Positions 36,730-45,838 are shown, counted from the stretch's first letter. The stretch: DNA of 64,000 nt from CAVVYJ01 sp963752495 (GCA_963752495.1 CAVVYJ010000002.1:186001-250000), one strand, 5' to 3'. Program-made: numbers and translations. The notes: generated by a model not told the origin, from the sequence alone.

Positions 36730-38274
36730 TTATAAAGATTTTCTTAAATTTGCTGGCGGGATATTGAGCGATTCACGATATTTAGCAATGGTACGGCGCG
36801 CGACCACTATACCCTGCTTAGCCAAGAGGTCGCTAATATGGTTATCCGAAAGAGGCTTTTTAATGTTTTCTTCAGCAACTAATTGCTTAATTAATGCGCG
36901 AATCGCGGTGGCTGAGCAAGCGCCGCCTGCATCGGTCGCCACATGACTGCCAAAAAAGTATTTAAGCTCAAAAACACCACGCGGAGTGAGCATGTACTTA
37001 TGCGTGGTCACACGTGAGATGGTCGATTCGTGTAATTCTAATTCATCAGCAATCTCACGCAATACCAGCGGGCGCATTGCAATTTCGCCGTGTTCAAAAA
37101 AGTTGCGTTGCCTGTCTACAATAGCTTGAGAGACTCTTAAGATAGTAGAGAAACGTTGCTGAATATTTTTAATCATCCAGCGCGCTTCTTGCATCTGGCT
37201 TTGCAAATATTGGCCAGAATTTTCACGGTTACGTTTTAAAATATCTGCATACATTTGATTGATACGTAGCTTAGGCATCACGCCATCATTTAGCGTGGCT
37301 ATCCAAATACCTTTTACTTTTTTTACAATCACTTCGTGTTGAATAAAATGGTCAGAACTAAACTGCGCAAAACTAGCGCCAGGGCGTGGGTTTTGCAGTC
37401 TGATAAGTGCTTGCGCGCTTTTTAAATTTTCTTCACTGCAATTAAGTAGTTTGCGCAACTTTGCAAAGTCTTTATTTGCCAGCACCGCCAAGTGTTCTTT
37501 GACGATAGTTTTGGCGATTTCCAAGTCTGGCATGTTATTTGGTAACACATTTAACTGCAGCATGATGCACTCTTGCAAATTAGTAGCACCAATGCCTGGT
37601 GGATCTAGGTTTTGAATATGTTTTAGTGCGGTTTGTAGTTCCAACAAGTCTACTTCAAGCTCTAGCGGCAGTGATTCTACAATATCCTCAAGCGATTCTT
37701 CCAAGTAGCCATCTTCATTAATACTATCAATCAGTAAGAGTACTAATTTCTGATCTCGGTCGGATAACGGCATTAGTTTTAACTGGTTTAATAGATGGCT
37801 GCGCAAATCTTCAGTGACAACTTCCTGTCTCGAATAATCGCCATCGTCGTCGTCACTATTATTCTGCTTGCTTCCTTCGTCCCAATTGCTGGCGCTGCCA
37901 TAGTCCGCACCATCATCATCGTAATCTGGTGTATTGAAATCATCACTAGCTGCTGTAACTTCTTCTTGTGCAGAGCTGCTAACGCTAGCTTCTTGATAGT
38001 CAAGCGGACTATAGCTCTCGTCCATGTCTTCATTATCCAGCTCGTCTGTACTGTTATCTGCTAAATCTTGCTCAGGAAGTGCGTCTTCTGCATTTGCAAG
38101 TTCGCTATCAGGAGTGTCGTCGTCAACAAGTTCTAGCAGCGGGTTTTCTTGCAGTATTAATTCGAGCTCCTGATTTAGCTCGAGCGAAGAAAGTTGCAGC
38201 AAGCGAATAGACTGCTGCAGTTGTGGCGTGAGCGCTAAGTTTTGTGAAATTCTTAATTGAAGATTTTGTTTCAT
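36730..38274 (-). CDS. rpoN: RNA polymerase sigma-54 factor
   Basis: A 514-residue sigma-54. Region I is LRISQNLALTPQLQQSIRLLQ and is rich in Gln and Leu. A long acidic region II (residues about 50-150) is full of Asp, Glu and Ser. The core-binding part follows with LQNLDPPGIGATNLQECI, then the HTH region and the RpoN box ARRTIAKYRE near the end. It is preceded closely by lptB and followed by hpf, the conserved arrangement. The regulator ntrX in this window lacks the loop needed to activate this factor. Confidence 0.96.
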   Translation of the reverse strand: MKQNLQLRISQNLALTPQLQQSIRLLQLSSLELNQELELILQENPLLELVDDDTPDSELANAEDALPEQDLADNSTDELDNEDMDESYSPLDYQEASVSSSAQEEVTAASDDFNTPDYDDDGADYGSASNWDEGSKQNNSDDDDGDYSRQEVVTEDLRSHLLNQLKLMPLSDRDQKLVLLLIDSINEDGYLEESLEDIVESLPLELEVDLLELQTALKHIQNLDPPGIGATNLQECIMLQLNVLPNNMPDLEIAKTIVKEHLAVLANKDFAKLRKLLNCSEENLKSAQALIRLQNPRPGASFAQFSSDHFIQHEVIVKKVKGIWIATLNDGVMPKLRINQMYADILKRNRENSGQYLQSQMQEARWMIKNIQQRFSTILRVSQAIVDRQRNFFEHGEIAMRPLVLREIADELELHESTISRVTTHKYMLTPRGVFELKYFFGSHVATDAGGACSATAIRALIKQLVAEENIKKPLSDNHISDLLAKQGIVVARRTIAKYRESLNIPPANLRKSL

Positions 38275-38283
38275 AAATTATTG

Positions 38284-39005
38284 CTAAAGTTTGAAGTCTC
38301 TACCTAAATATACTTCGCGAACGGCTTCATTGTTCACAATTTCAAAAGGATGGCCGGATGCAAACACCGTACCGTCATTGACGATGTATGCACGGTCGCA
38401 TATACCTAAAGTCTCGCGCACGTTATGATCTGTAATTAACACGCCAATGTTACGCGATGATAAATAGCGAATAATTTTTTGAATATCCAGCACAGCGATT
38501 GGATCAATACCCGCAAAAGGCTCATCCAGCAGAATGAAGCTGGGGCTGGTTGCTAGACAACGGGCTATTTCCACCCGCGCCGCTCGCCGCCAGATAGACT
38601 GACTGCCATATTGTTGCGAATATGCACAATGTGCAGCTCCTGCAATAGCGATTCTAATCGTGCGTGTCTTTCTTCTTCGGTTAAATCCTGCAATTCTAAA
38701 ACTGCCATGATATTTTCTGTAACGGTTAATTTACGGAAAATTGAAGGCTCTTGTGGTAAATATGCCAAACCCATGCGCGCGCGCAAGTGAATGGGCATCC
38801 GGCTTAAATCTTTATTGTTCAGCAAAATCCGCCCAGAATCCAGTGGAACCAGTCCCACCATCATGTAGAAGCTGGTGGTTTTACCGGCACCATTGGGCCC
38901 GAGCAAACCAACCACTTCTCCGCTCATAATCTGCAGCGATATATCTTGCACCACAGTGCGGTTTTTGTAAGATTTGCGTAGGTGCTCTACGATAAGTTCA
39001 CTCAT
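38284..39005 (-). CDS. lptB: LPS export ABC transporter ATP-binding protein LptB (frameshifted)
   Basis: ATPase that powers LPS extraction from the inner membrane with LptF/G. Walker A is GLLGPNGAGKTTSFYM, the Q loop is YLPQEPSIF, the signature is SLSGGERR, Walker B is SFILLDEPFAGIDP, and the switch His is in ITDHNVRET. As given, the frame breaks inside the signature. Restoring one base near 38577 gives SGGERRRVEIARCLA, the family norm, and exactly 241 codons. LptB is normally essential, so this should be a sequencing error. It starts 8 bases after lptA. Confidence 0.95.
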
Positions 39006-39013
39006 GGTTTGGC

Positions 39014-39640
39014 TTATTGTTCTTGCGTGTTAAGTTGGTTGCTGAAACGAAGTGTGCGATTAACCACCGGAGGTGGAGCGGTTTCGGTTTTAGGCGTAGT
39101 GGGTGTTTGTGCGGGTTTGTTCTTGGGTTGAATAATTGCTTTAACACGGCCACTGCCAGAGCCGGCGCTTTCGGATTTTGCACCACCAATGACTTCAGCA
39201 TATTCTGCATTGGCGTCGTAGCTGATGTAATCGCCATAGACAATGTCCTCACCACGTTTTACCCAAGCTTTTGTGTATAGCTGTACTTTGTCCATACGTC
39301 CGTCGTATTCAATACGCTGCGCGCTACCCTCCATGTATTCATTTTTACCCTCACGTTTTTGCTTGAATGTGGTTGGGTTGCCTGTGGACGTACTGTGTTG
39401 AAAGCCTTCTTTATCTTCGCGTACCACTAATTTATCTGCCCGAATAACGAGCGTGCCTTGCGTTAAAATGACAGTTCCTGTGTAAGTGCTGGTTTTTTTT
39501 GCGTCGTTAACGGTGACAGTGTCAGCTTCCAATTCAATTGGCTTGTCGCGGTCAGCCGCTTCTGCAAAGGCATTGAAGCTAGTGCATAAGCTAAAAATTA
39601 GGCTTAAGCCAACTAAGCTCAAGCGAGTGAGAATGTTCAT
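39014..39640 (-). CDS. lptA: LPS transport periplasmic protein LptA
   Basis: A 208-residue exported protein: a signal peptide (SLVGLSLIFSLCTSFNAFA), then an OstA/LptA beta-jellyroll domain (PIELEADTVTVNDAKKTSTYTG, GTLVIRADKLVVREDKEGFQ, RIEYDGRMDKVQLYTKAWVKRGEDIVYGDYI). A Pro/Thr-rich tail (KPAQTPTTPKTETAPPPV) follows. It bridges LPS across the periplasm between LptC and LptD. It overlaps lptC by four bases upstream and runs into lptB. Confidence 0.93.
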   Translation of the reverse strand: MNILTRLSLVGLSLIFSLCTSFNAFAEAADRDKPIELEADTVTVNDAKKTSTYTGTVILTQGTLVIRADKLVVREDKEGFQHSTSTGNPTTFKQKREGKNEYMEGSAQRIEYDGRMDKVQLYTKAWVKRGEDIVYGDYISYDANAEYAEVIGGAKSESAGSGSGRVKAIIQPKNKPAQTPTTPKTETAPPPVVNRTLRFSNQLNTQEQ

Positions 39641-40347
39641 TTTTTACTCCGCGATTTTTTTGTTGGTACTTTTTGTCTATTGCCGCTTTTTGTTTTAACT
39701 GTTGATTTTTTTGTTTTGACGTTTGTAGCTATCGATTTATGTGCTAATCCACTGGCTGGTTTTGTAGGTTTTGCTAATGGTTTTTCATAGTGCGCCTTAA
39801 CGCGTTTGAAGAGCTGAACGGTTTGTTTTTTCTTGTCATATATCATGCCTGTCGCATGAATGACGGTTTTGGGCGCTTGCTTGATGATAACCGGGCTATT
39901 GGTTTTAACCAAGTCTTGGTCAGGCAGAATTACGAGCTTTTCGGTCAGTACTTGCATTTCCCCCTTGTTCTCAAATGCCTGACGAACCACTTTTACATTG
40001 TCTACAAGTTCTATTTCTTCACCATTGCTGGAAACATAACCACGCAAGCCTTCAATTTGTGTGTAAGGTTTGTTTGTGGTGTATTGCGTAAATCTTGGTC
40101 GTTGTAGCACGGTGCTGTCATCATCAGGGTAATGCATCATCTCGGTTGCGGCCAGTACATAGCGTAATTTTCCAGCAATATCCGTTTGTGTGGTGACAAA
40201 ATTATTCATAATGTAATCAGGGTCATGTCGATTGCTACCATCAATTTTATTGCCTTCTTGCTCTACAGTCTGGCTTACCCAGAAGGTAATCAGAGCAAGT
40301 AGCGCTGCCAGCGCTAGCGGAAAAAATATGGCAGAACGCGTTAACAT
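39637..40347 (-). CDS. lptC: LPS export protein LptC, with basic C-terminal tail
   Basis: A 236-residue LptC: one N-terminal membrane anchor (IFFPLALAALLALITFWV), then the periplasmic jellyroll (DPDYIMNNFVTTQTDIAGKLRYVLAATEMMHYPDDDSTVL, VDNVKVVRQAFENKGEMQVLTEKLVILPDQDLVKT). It passes LPS from the LptBFG complex to LptA. The last 45 residues are an unusual low-complexity Lys/Thr/Ser-rich extension (KKSTVKTKSGNRQKVPTKK) beyond the normal family end; it could contact LPS phosphates or the membrane, by inference only. Operon: kdsC-lptC-lptA-lptB. Confidence 0.9.
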   Translation of the reverse strand: MLTRSAIFFPLALAALLALITFWVSQTVEQEGNKIDGSNRHDPDYIMNNFVTTQTDIAGKLRYVLAATEMMHYPDDDSTVLQRPRFTQYTTNKPYTQIEGLRGYVSSNGEEIELVDNVKVVRQAFENKGEMQVLTEKLVILPDQDLVKTNSPVIIKQAPKTVIHATGMIYDKKKQTVQLFKRVKAHYEKPLAKPTKPASGLAHKSIATNVKTKKSTVKTKSGNRQKVPTKKSRSKK

Positions 40348-40359
40348 GATGCATTAGCT

Positions 40360-40905
40360 TTAATTAAAAAATGGGGCAAGCTGCTCATCAAGGGTGCCCT
40401 GTGCTTGCATAATGAGTTCGCATACCTCGCGCACTGCACCATGTCCAGCTTGCTTAATCGTCACATAATGCGAGCGCTGTTTTACAGATTCTGGTGCGGC
40501 GGGTACGCTAATTGCCAAACCGCAACGCAGCATCGGCGGCATATCAACCACATCGTCACCCATAAACGCAGCCTCTTCAGGTTTGATATTCAATTTTGAT
40601 ATCAAATCGTTAAACGCTTCCAATTTGTTATCTACCCCTTGGTAGAAATGCATTACGCCTGTAGATTCAGCGCGCTGCGTTACCACTTTCGAGCTGCGGC
40701 CCGTGATAATCGCCATTTGTACGCCGCTTTGTTTTAAAAGCTTCATTCCCAATCCATCTTGCGTGTTAAAAGTCTTGTATTCTTGACCGTCATCTCCTAT
40801 GGTTAAGCCGCCATCGGTTAATACGCCATCTACATCAAAAATGACTACCTTGATTTTTTTAGCGCGCAACATTACTTCGTTATTCAAATCTTTATTCGTA
40901 GCCAT
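40360..40905 (-). CDS. kdsC: 3-deoxy-D-manno-octulosonate 8-phosphate phosphatase
   Basis: HAD-family phosphatase giving free KDO for lipopolysaccharide. It has 181 residues. The nucleophile motif is VVIFDVDGVLTDGGL, Thr lies in AIITGRSSKVV, and the metal motif is AAFMGDDVVDMPPM, all of the KdsC type. It lies between kdsD and lptC, the conserved order. No defects. Confidence 0.95.
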   Translation of the reverse strand: MATNKDLNNEVMLRAKKIKVVIFDVDGVLTDGGLTIGDDGQEYKTFNTQDGLGMKLLKQSGVQMAIITGRSSKVVTQRAESTGVMHFYQGVDNKLEAFNDLISKLNIKPEEAAFMGDDVVDMPPMLRCGLAISVPAAPESVKQRSHYVTIKQAGHGAVREVCELIMQAQGTLDEQLAPFFN

Positions 40906-40916
40906 AATTTTTACTC

Positions 40917-41924
40917 TTAAACCACTTTCGCTCTAAGCAGGTCGTGCATATTAAATGCACCAACCAATTTTTGGTTTTCATCTACAACCAAAAAATTATG
41001 AATCTTTCTTTTTTCCATTATTTCTAATGCTTCAACCGCTAGTTTGTTCGTTTGTATGGTGCTGGGGTTGGCGTGCATCACATCCGCAATTTTAGCTGTG
41101 CTGGCGTTTACTCCGTTCAAAAAAGCACGCCTCAAGTCGCCATCGGTAAAAATGCCAATCGGCCTGTGGTGTTCATCAACAATGGCCGTTAGCCCCATGC
41201 CTTTTTGCGTCATCTCCAGCATCGCAATACTTAATGATGCCTCAATATTAACGCTGGGTACGGCATCTCCTGTGCGCATCACATCTTTTACACGGGTGAG
41301 TAAGCGCCTGCCAATATTGCCACCAGGGTGAGAGCGCGCAAAATCCTCAGCTGAGAAATCACGACAATCGAGCACGCAAATCGCGAGCGCATCGCCCAAA
41401 GCCAGTGCGGCAGTTGTGCTGGCTGTAGGCGATAAGCCCAATGGGCAAGCCTCTTGTGATACTTCGGCACTTAAATGCACACTCGACTCTTTAGCCAGGG
41501 TGGAAGTGGCTTTGCCGGTGATGCTTATTACTTTTGCACCAAGCCGTTTGATGGTGGGTAGAATATTGAGTATCTCGTCACTTTCACCGGAGTTAGAAAG
41601 TGCAATCACTACATCGCCCTGTGTGATCATGCCGAGGTCGCCATGGCTTGCCTCGGCAGGATGCATAAAGAATGCAGGCGTTCCTGTGCTGGCAAGAGTC
41701 GCAGCAATTTTGCGGCCGACATGCCCAGATTTGCCCATGCCGCTTACCACAACACGGCCTTGGCAATGTAGAATAAGCTCAACGGCTTGTTCGAAATTTG
41801 CGTCAAGTCTGTTTGCCAGCGCCTCAATTTCGCGCGCTTCGATAGCGAGCACTTTGCGCGCAAGTTCCAAAATGTTGGTTTTAGGCGCGTGTGTGAGCTC
41901 GGTTTGTAGTAATGTCGGCGTCAT
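40917..41924 (-). CDS. kdsD: Arabinose-5-phosphate isomerase
   Basis: Converts ribulose 5-phosphate to arabinose 5-phosphate, the first step to KDO. It has an N-terminal SIS domain (VVVSGMGKSGHVGRKIAATLASTGTPAFFMHPAEASHGDLG) and two C-terminal CBS domains (MRTGDAVPSVNIEASLSIAMLEM and MHANPSTIQTNKLAVEALEIMEKRKIHNFLVVDE). About 335 residues from ATG 41924; a TTG two codons upstream is in frame. No ribosome-binding site is seen, and a -10-like TATACT (41936-41941) lies only 11 bases before the ATG, so the mRNA may be nearly leaderless. Confidence 0.94.
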   Translation of the reverse strand: MTPTLLQTELTHAPKTNILELARKVLAIEAREIEALANRLDANFEQAVELILHCQGRVVVSGMGKSGHVGRKIAATLASTGTPAFFMHPAEASHGDLGMITQGDVVIALSNSGESDEILNILPTIKRLGAKVISITGKATSTLAKESSVHLSAEVSQEACPLGLSPTASTTAALALGDALAICVLDCRDFSAEDFARSHPGGNIGRRLLTRVKDVMRTGDAVPSVNIEASLSIAMLEMTQKGMGLTAIVDEHHRPIGIFTDGDLRRAFLNGVNASTAKIADVMHANPSTIQTNKLAVEALEIMEKRKIHNFLVVDENQKLVGAFNMHDLLRAKVV

Positions 41925-42070
41925 ATACAATCAGTATAAAAGGGATTCTGCATTCAATAAAGTAAAAAGCGTTAGTTTTTTAGTAAAATTGCAAAAGTAG
42001 GCACAAATTTTGCCTAAATATTGAAGTTTCCTGAATTTAATAACAATAACAACTATAGAAAATACGCACA

Positions 42071-44041
42071 ATGTTTGATTCGCTCACCAGTGTTTTGTTG
42101 CTACTCACCAGCTCGGTATTCGCAGTTGCGATGTTTCGCATACTGCGGTTGCCGGCTATGCTGGCGTATTTTGCGGTAGGCATTTTATTTGGCCCATATG
42201 CATTAAATTTGCTACCAAGCACTGAATCTGGGCGTCATTTGGCAGAGTTCGGCATTGTGTTCTTAATGTTTAGTATCGGTTTGGAATTTAGCTTGCCCAA
42301 ACTATACGCGATGCGCAAAACTTTATTTGGATTAGGTGGTGCGCAGGTTCTGATAACGCTAGCGGCTACCATGCTGGTTGGTAGGTTGTTCGGTTTAGGT
42401 TATACGACAGCCTTTGTCGTTGGTGGCGCACTTACCATGTCGTCAACCGCGATTGTTTCCAAGATATTAATGGAGCGGGTCGATTTGAACTCTCGGCATG
42501 GCCGCTTGAGCATTGGCATTCTCCTATTTCAAGATTTAGCCGTAATTCCAATTTTGGTTTTGATTCCTACATTAGGTGCGCATTCGGCTGATTTGGGCAC
42601 GACACTTGGCTTGTCGCTTATCAAAACGGTCGTGCTACTGTTTGTATTATTCAAATTTGGCAAATCTATTTTCAATTATTGGTTTGGCTTGGTGGCAGGC
42701 CAGCGTTCGCGCGAATTATTTGTGATGAACGTGCTGATGGTGACGTTATTGCTTTCATTCGCCACCAAGACAGCGGGCTTGTCCTACGCGCTTGGCGCTT
42801 TTATTGCAGGCATGTTGATATCCGAAACGCGCTATCGCTACCAAGTGGAATCAGACATTGCCTCGTTTCGTGATATTTTGCTTGGGCTATTTTTTATCAG
42901 TGTTGGCATGTTGTTGGACTTCCATTTTCTTATTCAACATATCGGCCTGATATTGCTGCTGTTGTTCGTTTTTGTATTGTTTAAAGCGGTGGTTATTGGC
43001 TTGCTAATTCGTGCTTTCGGTTTTGAAACTGGCGTGGGTATTCGCTCAGGGATTATTCTTGCGCAGGCGGGCGAATTCAGCTTTGTTATTTTGGCTTTGG
43101 GTTTGGAGCAAAAACTCATTGGTGGTAACGAGCTGCAAATGGTGTTGGCTGCATCGTTACTTTCTATGGTCATTGCACCGTTTTTAATTCAAAAAAATGG
43201 CCGTATTGCCCGTAAATTAGTCAAAAGTTATATGCTCAATAGCAGCCAAAAAGTGGATGCGATTGACAGCGTGGGCAAAGATTTACATGACCACGTGATT
43301 ATTTGTGGCTACGGTCGTAGCGGTCAATATCTAGGCCGTTTTTTAAAAGAAGAGCACATTCCTTTTATCGCGCTAGATATCGACCCCACGCGTGTGCATG
43401 AGGCAGCAGCAGCGGGTGAGCATGTGATGTATGGCGATGCAGGGCGTCGTGTAGTGCTGGAGGCAGCAGGTGGCGCACGCGCCAAAGCACTGATTGTGAG
43501 CTACTCTGACATGCGCGCATCAATGAAAGTGTTGCATGTAGCGCAAGAGAACTACCCGGATTTGCCTGTAATTGTGCGTACTTATGATGAAACGCATATG
43601 GATGAATTTAGAGAAGCGGGGGCAACCGAGGTGGTGCCAGAGGTGCTGGAAGGCAGCCTCATGCTTGCTTCGCACGCGCTGGTGTTGCTTGGCGTGCCGC
43701 TTAATCGTGTGGTTAAACGCATCCGCTCATTCCGTGAGGAGCGTTACAGTATGTTTAAAGGTTTCTTCCGCGGCATTTCAGATGCGGAAGATGATGATTC
43801 ACAACAAGCACGGTTGCATTCGGTGGAAATCAATCACAATTCATACGCTAGAAAGCTACGTTTAGATCATATAGATTTCGCTAAATACAATGTTGAGGTG
43901 CAGATGCTGCGCCGCCCAAACATGCTTGAGCCGATTGCGCCGCGACCGGACATTACCTTGGCAGAGGGCGATGTGCTAGTATTGCTAGGCAGTCCAGAAG
44001 ACTTGATTGCTATCGAAATCTTTTTAATTTCTGGCAAATAG
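42071..44041 (+). CDS. CPA2-family monovalent cation:proton antiporter (KefB/KefC-type) with RCK domain
   Basis: A 656-residue membrane protein. About twelve membrane helices span residues 5-380 (LPAMLAYFAVGILFGPYAL, GIVFLMFSIGLEFSLPKL, ILLFQDLAVIPILVLIP with the typical Gln-Asp). A cytoplasmic NAD-binding TrkA-N/RCK domain from about 406 (HVIICGYGRSGQYLGRFL) and a TrkA-C domain at the end (DITLAEGDVLVLLGSPEDL) follow. It should exchange K+ or Na+ for protons across the inner membrane, gated by a nucleotide or thiol signal. It is divergent from kdsD and followed after one base by an FAD oxidase gene. Confidence 0.92.
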   Translation: MFDSLTSVLLLLTSSVFAVAMFRILRLPAMLAYFAVGILFGPYALNLLPSTESGRHLAEFGIVFLMFSIGLEFSLPKLYAMRKTLFGLGGAQVLITLAATMLVGRLFGLGYTTAFVVGGALTMSSTAIVSKILMERVDLNSRHGRLSIGILLFQDLAVIPILVLIPTLGAHSADLGTTLGLSLIKTVVLLFVLFKFGKSIFNYWFGLVAGQRSRELFVMNVLMVTLLLSFATKTAGLSYALGAFIAGMLISETRYRYQVESDIASFRDILLGLFFISVGMLLDFHFLIQHIGLILLLLFVFVLFKAVVIGLLIRAFGFETGVGIRSGIILAQAGEFSFVILALGLEQKLIGGNELQMVLAASLLSMVIAPFLIQKNGRIARKLVKSYMLNSSQKVDAIDSVGKDLHDHVIICGYGRSGQYLGRFLKEEHIPFIALDIDPTRVHEAAAAGEHVMYGDAGRRVVLEAAGGARAKALIVSYSDMRASMKVLHVAQENYPDLPVIVRTYDETHMDEFREAGATEVVPEVLEGSLMLASHALVLLGVPLNRVVKRIRSFREERYSMFKGFFRGISDAEDDDSQQARLHSVEINHNSYARKLRLDHIDFAKYNVEVQMLRRPNMLEPIAPRPDITLAEGDVLVLLGSPEDLIAIEIFLISGK

Positions 44042-44042
44042 A

Positions 44043-45056
44043 ATGAGCGCAAAAATCACAGTTGTAGGTGGTGGCATTGTCGGTTGTATGACGGCGCTCG
44101 AGCTTGTGCGTCGTGGGCATGAGGTGACGGTGGTAGAGCGCAACGTGATTGCCGCGCAAACTTCGGGTGAATCTTCATGGGCGGGCGCAGGCATTGTTTT
44201 CCCACTATTGCCGTGGTTTTATAAAGATGAGATAACCCAGCTTAGCCTACCAGGCGCGGCACTTTACCCCAAAATCTGTGCGCAATTGCTGGCTGAAACC
44301 GGGATAGACCCAAAATATCTACAAAGCGGCATGTTGATTAAGCCGCCTTTCGATAAAGAGTCGGCGTTAAACTGGTGCGCAAAAAATCACATACCTGTGG
44401 AGCAGAAAGCAGACGATTTGCTTCTGCCAACGGTCGCACAGGTTAAGCCGCCGCATCTGTTACGTGCGCTTAAACACAACCTGCTTCAAAACAATGTAAA
44501 ACTTATCGAACATACTGAGCTTGTACCGCTTCCAGAGGTGCAAGCTGTCAACGAGTGGAAAACTACAACCGGCCATGTGTTAATGGCAGATAAATTCGTG
44601 GTGACATCGGGCGCCTGGAGTTTTGATCTGTTAAAAGATACTGCGGTTAAACTCAACATCAAACCAATGCGCGGGCAGATTCTGCTCTACCAATTGCCTG
44701 TGCAAACCTTGCAAAATATCGTTTACCAAGATGGTTTCTATCTGGTGCCACGTCAGGATGGCTATTTGCTTGCAGGCAGTACGCTGGAAGATGTGGGTTT
44801 TGATACACGCGTGACGGAAACTGCGCGGCAAGAGATGCAAGCCAAGGCAGAGGCGCTTATGCCCAGCTTGAAAGATATGCCTATCGTCCACCATTGGTGT
44901 GGCTTACGGCCCGGTACACCGGATAATGTGCCCACTATTGCAGCGCATCCCACTATTCAAAATTTATACTTGAACACCGGACATTTTAGGTACGGTTTAA
45001 CCATGGCGCCGGAGAGCGCAAGGCGAGTTGCAGAGCTGGTTGCACGTGATGCTTGA
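44043..45056 (+). CDS. FAD-dependent amino-acid oxidase (ThiO/DadA-like)
   Basis: A 337-residue flavoprotein of the DAO family. The FAD dinucleotide motif is ITVVGGGIVGCMTALELVRRG, then SSWAGAGIVFPLLPWFYKDE, and the C-terminus GLRPGTPDNVPTIAAHPTIQNLYLNTGHFRYGLTMAPESA is characteristic. Closest in length and pattern to glycine oxidase ThiO, which supplies the imine for thiamine; no other thi gene is here, so the substrate is uncertain. It begins one base after the antiporter stop, so they share a transcript. Confidence 0.85.
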   Translation: MSAKITVVGGGIVGCMTALELVRRGHEVTVVERNVIAAQTSGESSWAGAGIVFPLLPWFYKDEITQLSLPGAALYPKICAQLLAETGIDPKYLQSGMLIKPPFDKESALNWCAKNHIPVEQKADDLLLPTVAQVKPPHLLRALKHNLLQNNVKLIEHTELVPLPEVQAVNEWKTTTGHVLMADKFVVTSGAWSFDLLKDTAVKLNIKPMRGQILLYQLPVQTLQNIVYQDGFYLVPRQDGYLLAGSTLEDVGFDTRVTETARQEMQAKAEALMPSLKDMPIVHHWCGLRPGTPDNVPTIAAHPTIQNLYLNTGHFRYGLTMAPESARRVAELVARDA

Positions 45057-45393
45057 ATTAGGTAATTTCAGCCCGTTTCTTTTTTAATTCTTCTATGCCG
45101 CGTTCACTAGTTACATGCATACAAGGGCGTGCAACACAAAAAAATAAAATTCTTTTCCCATTTACGATTGCTTCAAAATATCTTTTATCACAGATGGTTT
45201 TCTGTAATCTTAACTAGGTATTTTCTATTTATTTCTAGAGCATTCCTGAAGAGTTCAAAAGGTCTTTCACTTTCGTCGTAGTCAATACATAAAACCAGCT
45301 TGACATGGGATATTTTCCCACATAAAATGCTCCTAGTGGATGGGAAATTTTACCATTTACCGCAGTTTAAATAATTTATTAGGAGAATGTATC
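45057..45393 (+). promoter_or_regulatory. Regulated promoter region with two palindromic operator-like sites
   Basis: A 337-base gap before the small exported protein. TTGACA (45300-45305) and TAAAAT (45323-45328) with a 17-base spacer form a near-consensus sigma-70 promoter. The spacer is filled by the palindrome TGGGATATTTTCCCA (45306-45320). A second copy, TGGGAAATTTTACCA (45341-45355), lies just after the expected start of transcription. The placement is typical of a repressor that blocks polymerase at two sites. I do not recognise the regulator. Upstream (45057-45299) I see no gene. Confidence 0.75.
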
Positions 45394-45726
45394 ATGAATA
45401 AAATACTTTTGGCAGTAATGGTAACTTTGGGTGTTGCAATAGTTTCAACGCCAGCCATGGCTAGACGTGGTGCAGATGATCCGGCCGGCCATGTGCGTGG
45501 TGCAGATCATGCTGATGGTCATGTGAGCGGTCGTGACCGTGTGCGTGAGGTGCGTGTAAGTGGCAGTGGTGGAGATCGTGTAAGAGTTGGGGGTGGAGGA
45601 CGTAATGACCGAACTGGTGATGCGCCTCGCGTCAATGGTGAAGATGGTGGCGTGCATCAATGTCGCGGATGTGACCCTACTAGTGGCCGCAACCGCGATC
45701 GTTCTACTCCAAGCACTGATGATTAA
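45394..45726 (+). CDS. Small exported Gly/Asp/Arg/His-rich protein with CxxC
   Basis: A 110-residue protein with a clear signal peptide (MNKILLAVMVTLGVAIVSTPAMA, cut before RRGADD) and an excellent ribosome-binding site (AGGAGAA, 45381-45387). The mature part has two 10-residue tandem repeats, RGADDPAGHV and RGADHADGHV, with a degenerate third, then a Gly-rich basic part, a CRGC motif (VHQCRGCD) and a Ser/Thr/Asp tail. The His, Asp and CxxC content suggests metal binding; this is inference. I know no family. A strong promoter with two operator-like palindromes and a strong terminator flank it, so it is a self-contained, regulated, probably highly expressed unit. Confidence 0.75.
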   Translation: MNKILLAVMVTLGVAIVSTPAMARRGADDPAGHVRGADHADGHVSGRDRVREVRVSGSGGDRVRVGGGGRNDRTGDAPRVNGEDGGVHQCRGCDPTSGRNRDRSTPSTDD

Positions 45727-45786
45727 TTGCGTTAGGGTAAAAGCCTAATTGGTTCTGACCTATTAGTTTGTGACGTGATTTTTAGT

Positions 45787-45838
45787 AAAACCACTCGGAT
45801 GTTTAGCTGATAGCTAAATCAGTTGCGAGTGGTTTTTT
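45787..45838 (+). terminator. Rho-independent terminator
   Basis: AAAACCACTCG (45787-45797) pairs perfectly with CGAGTGGTTTT (45826-45836), followed by more T residues. The long loop holds a second stem (TTTAGC/GCTAAA). It ends the small-protein transcript, and with its A-run it can also work for the convergent moaC gene. Confidence 0.88.
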
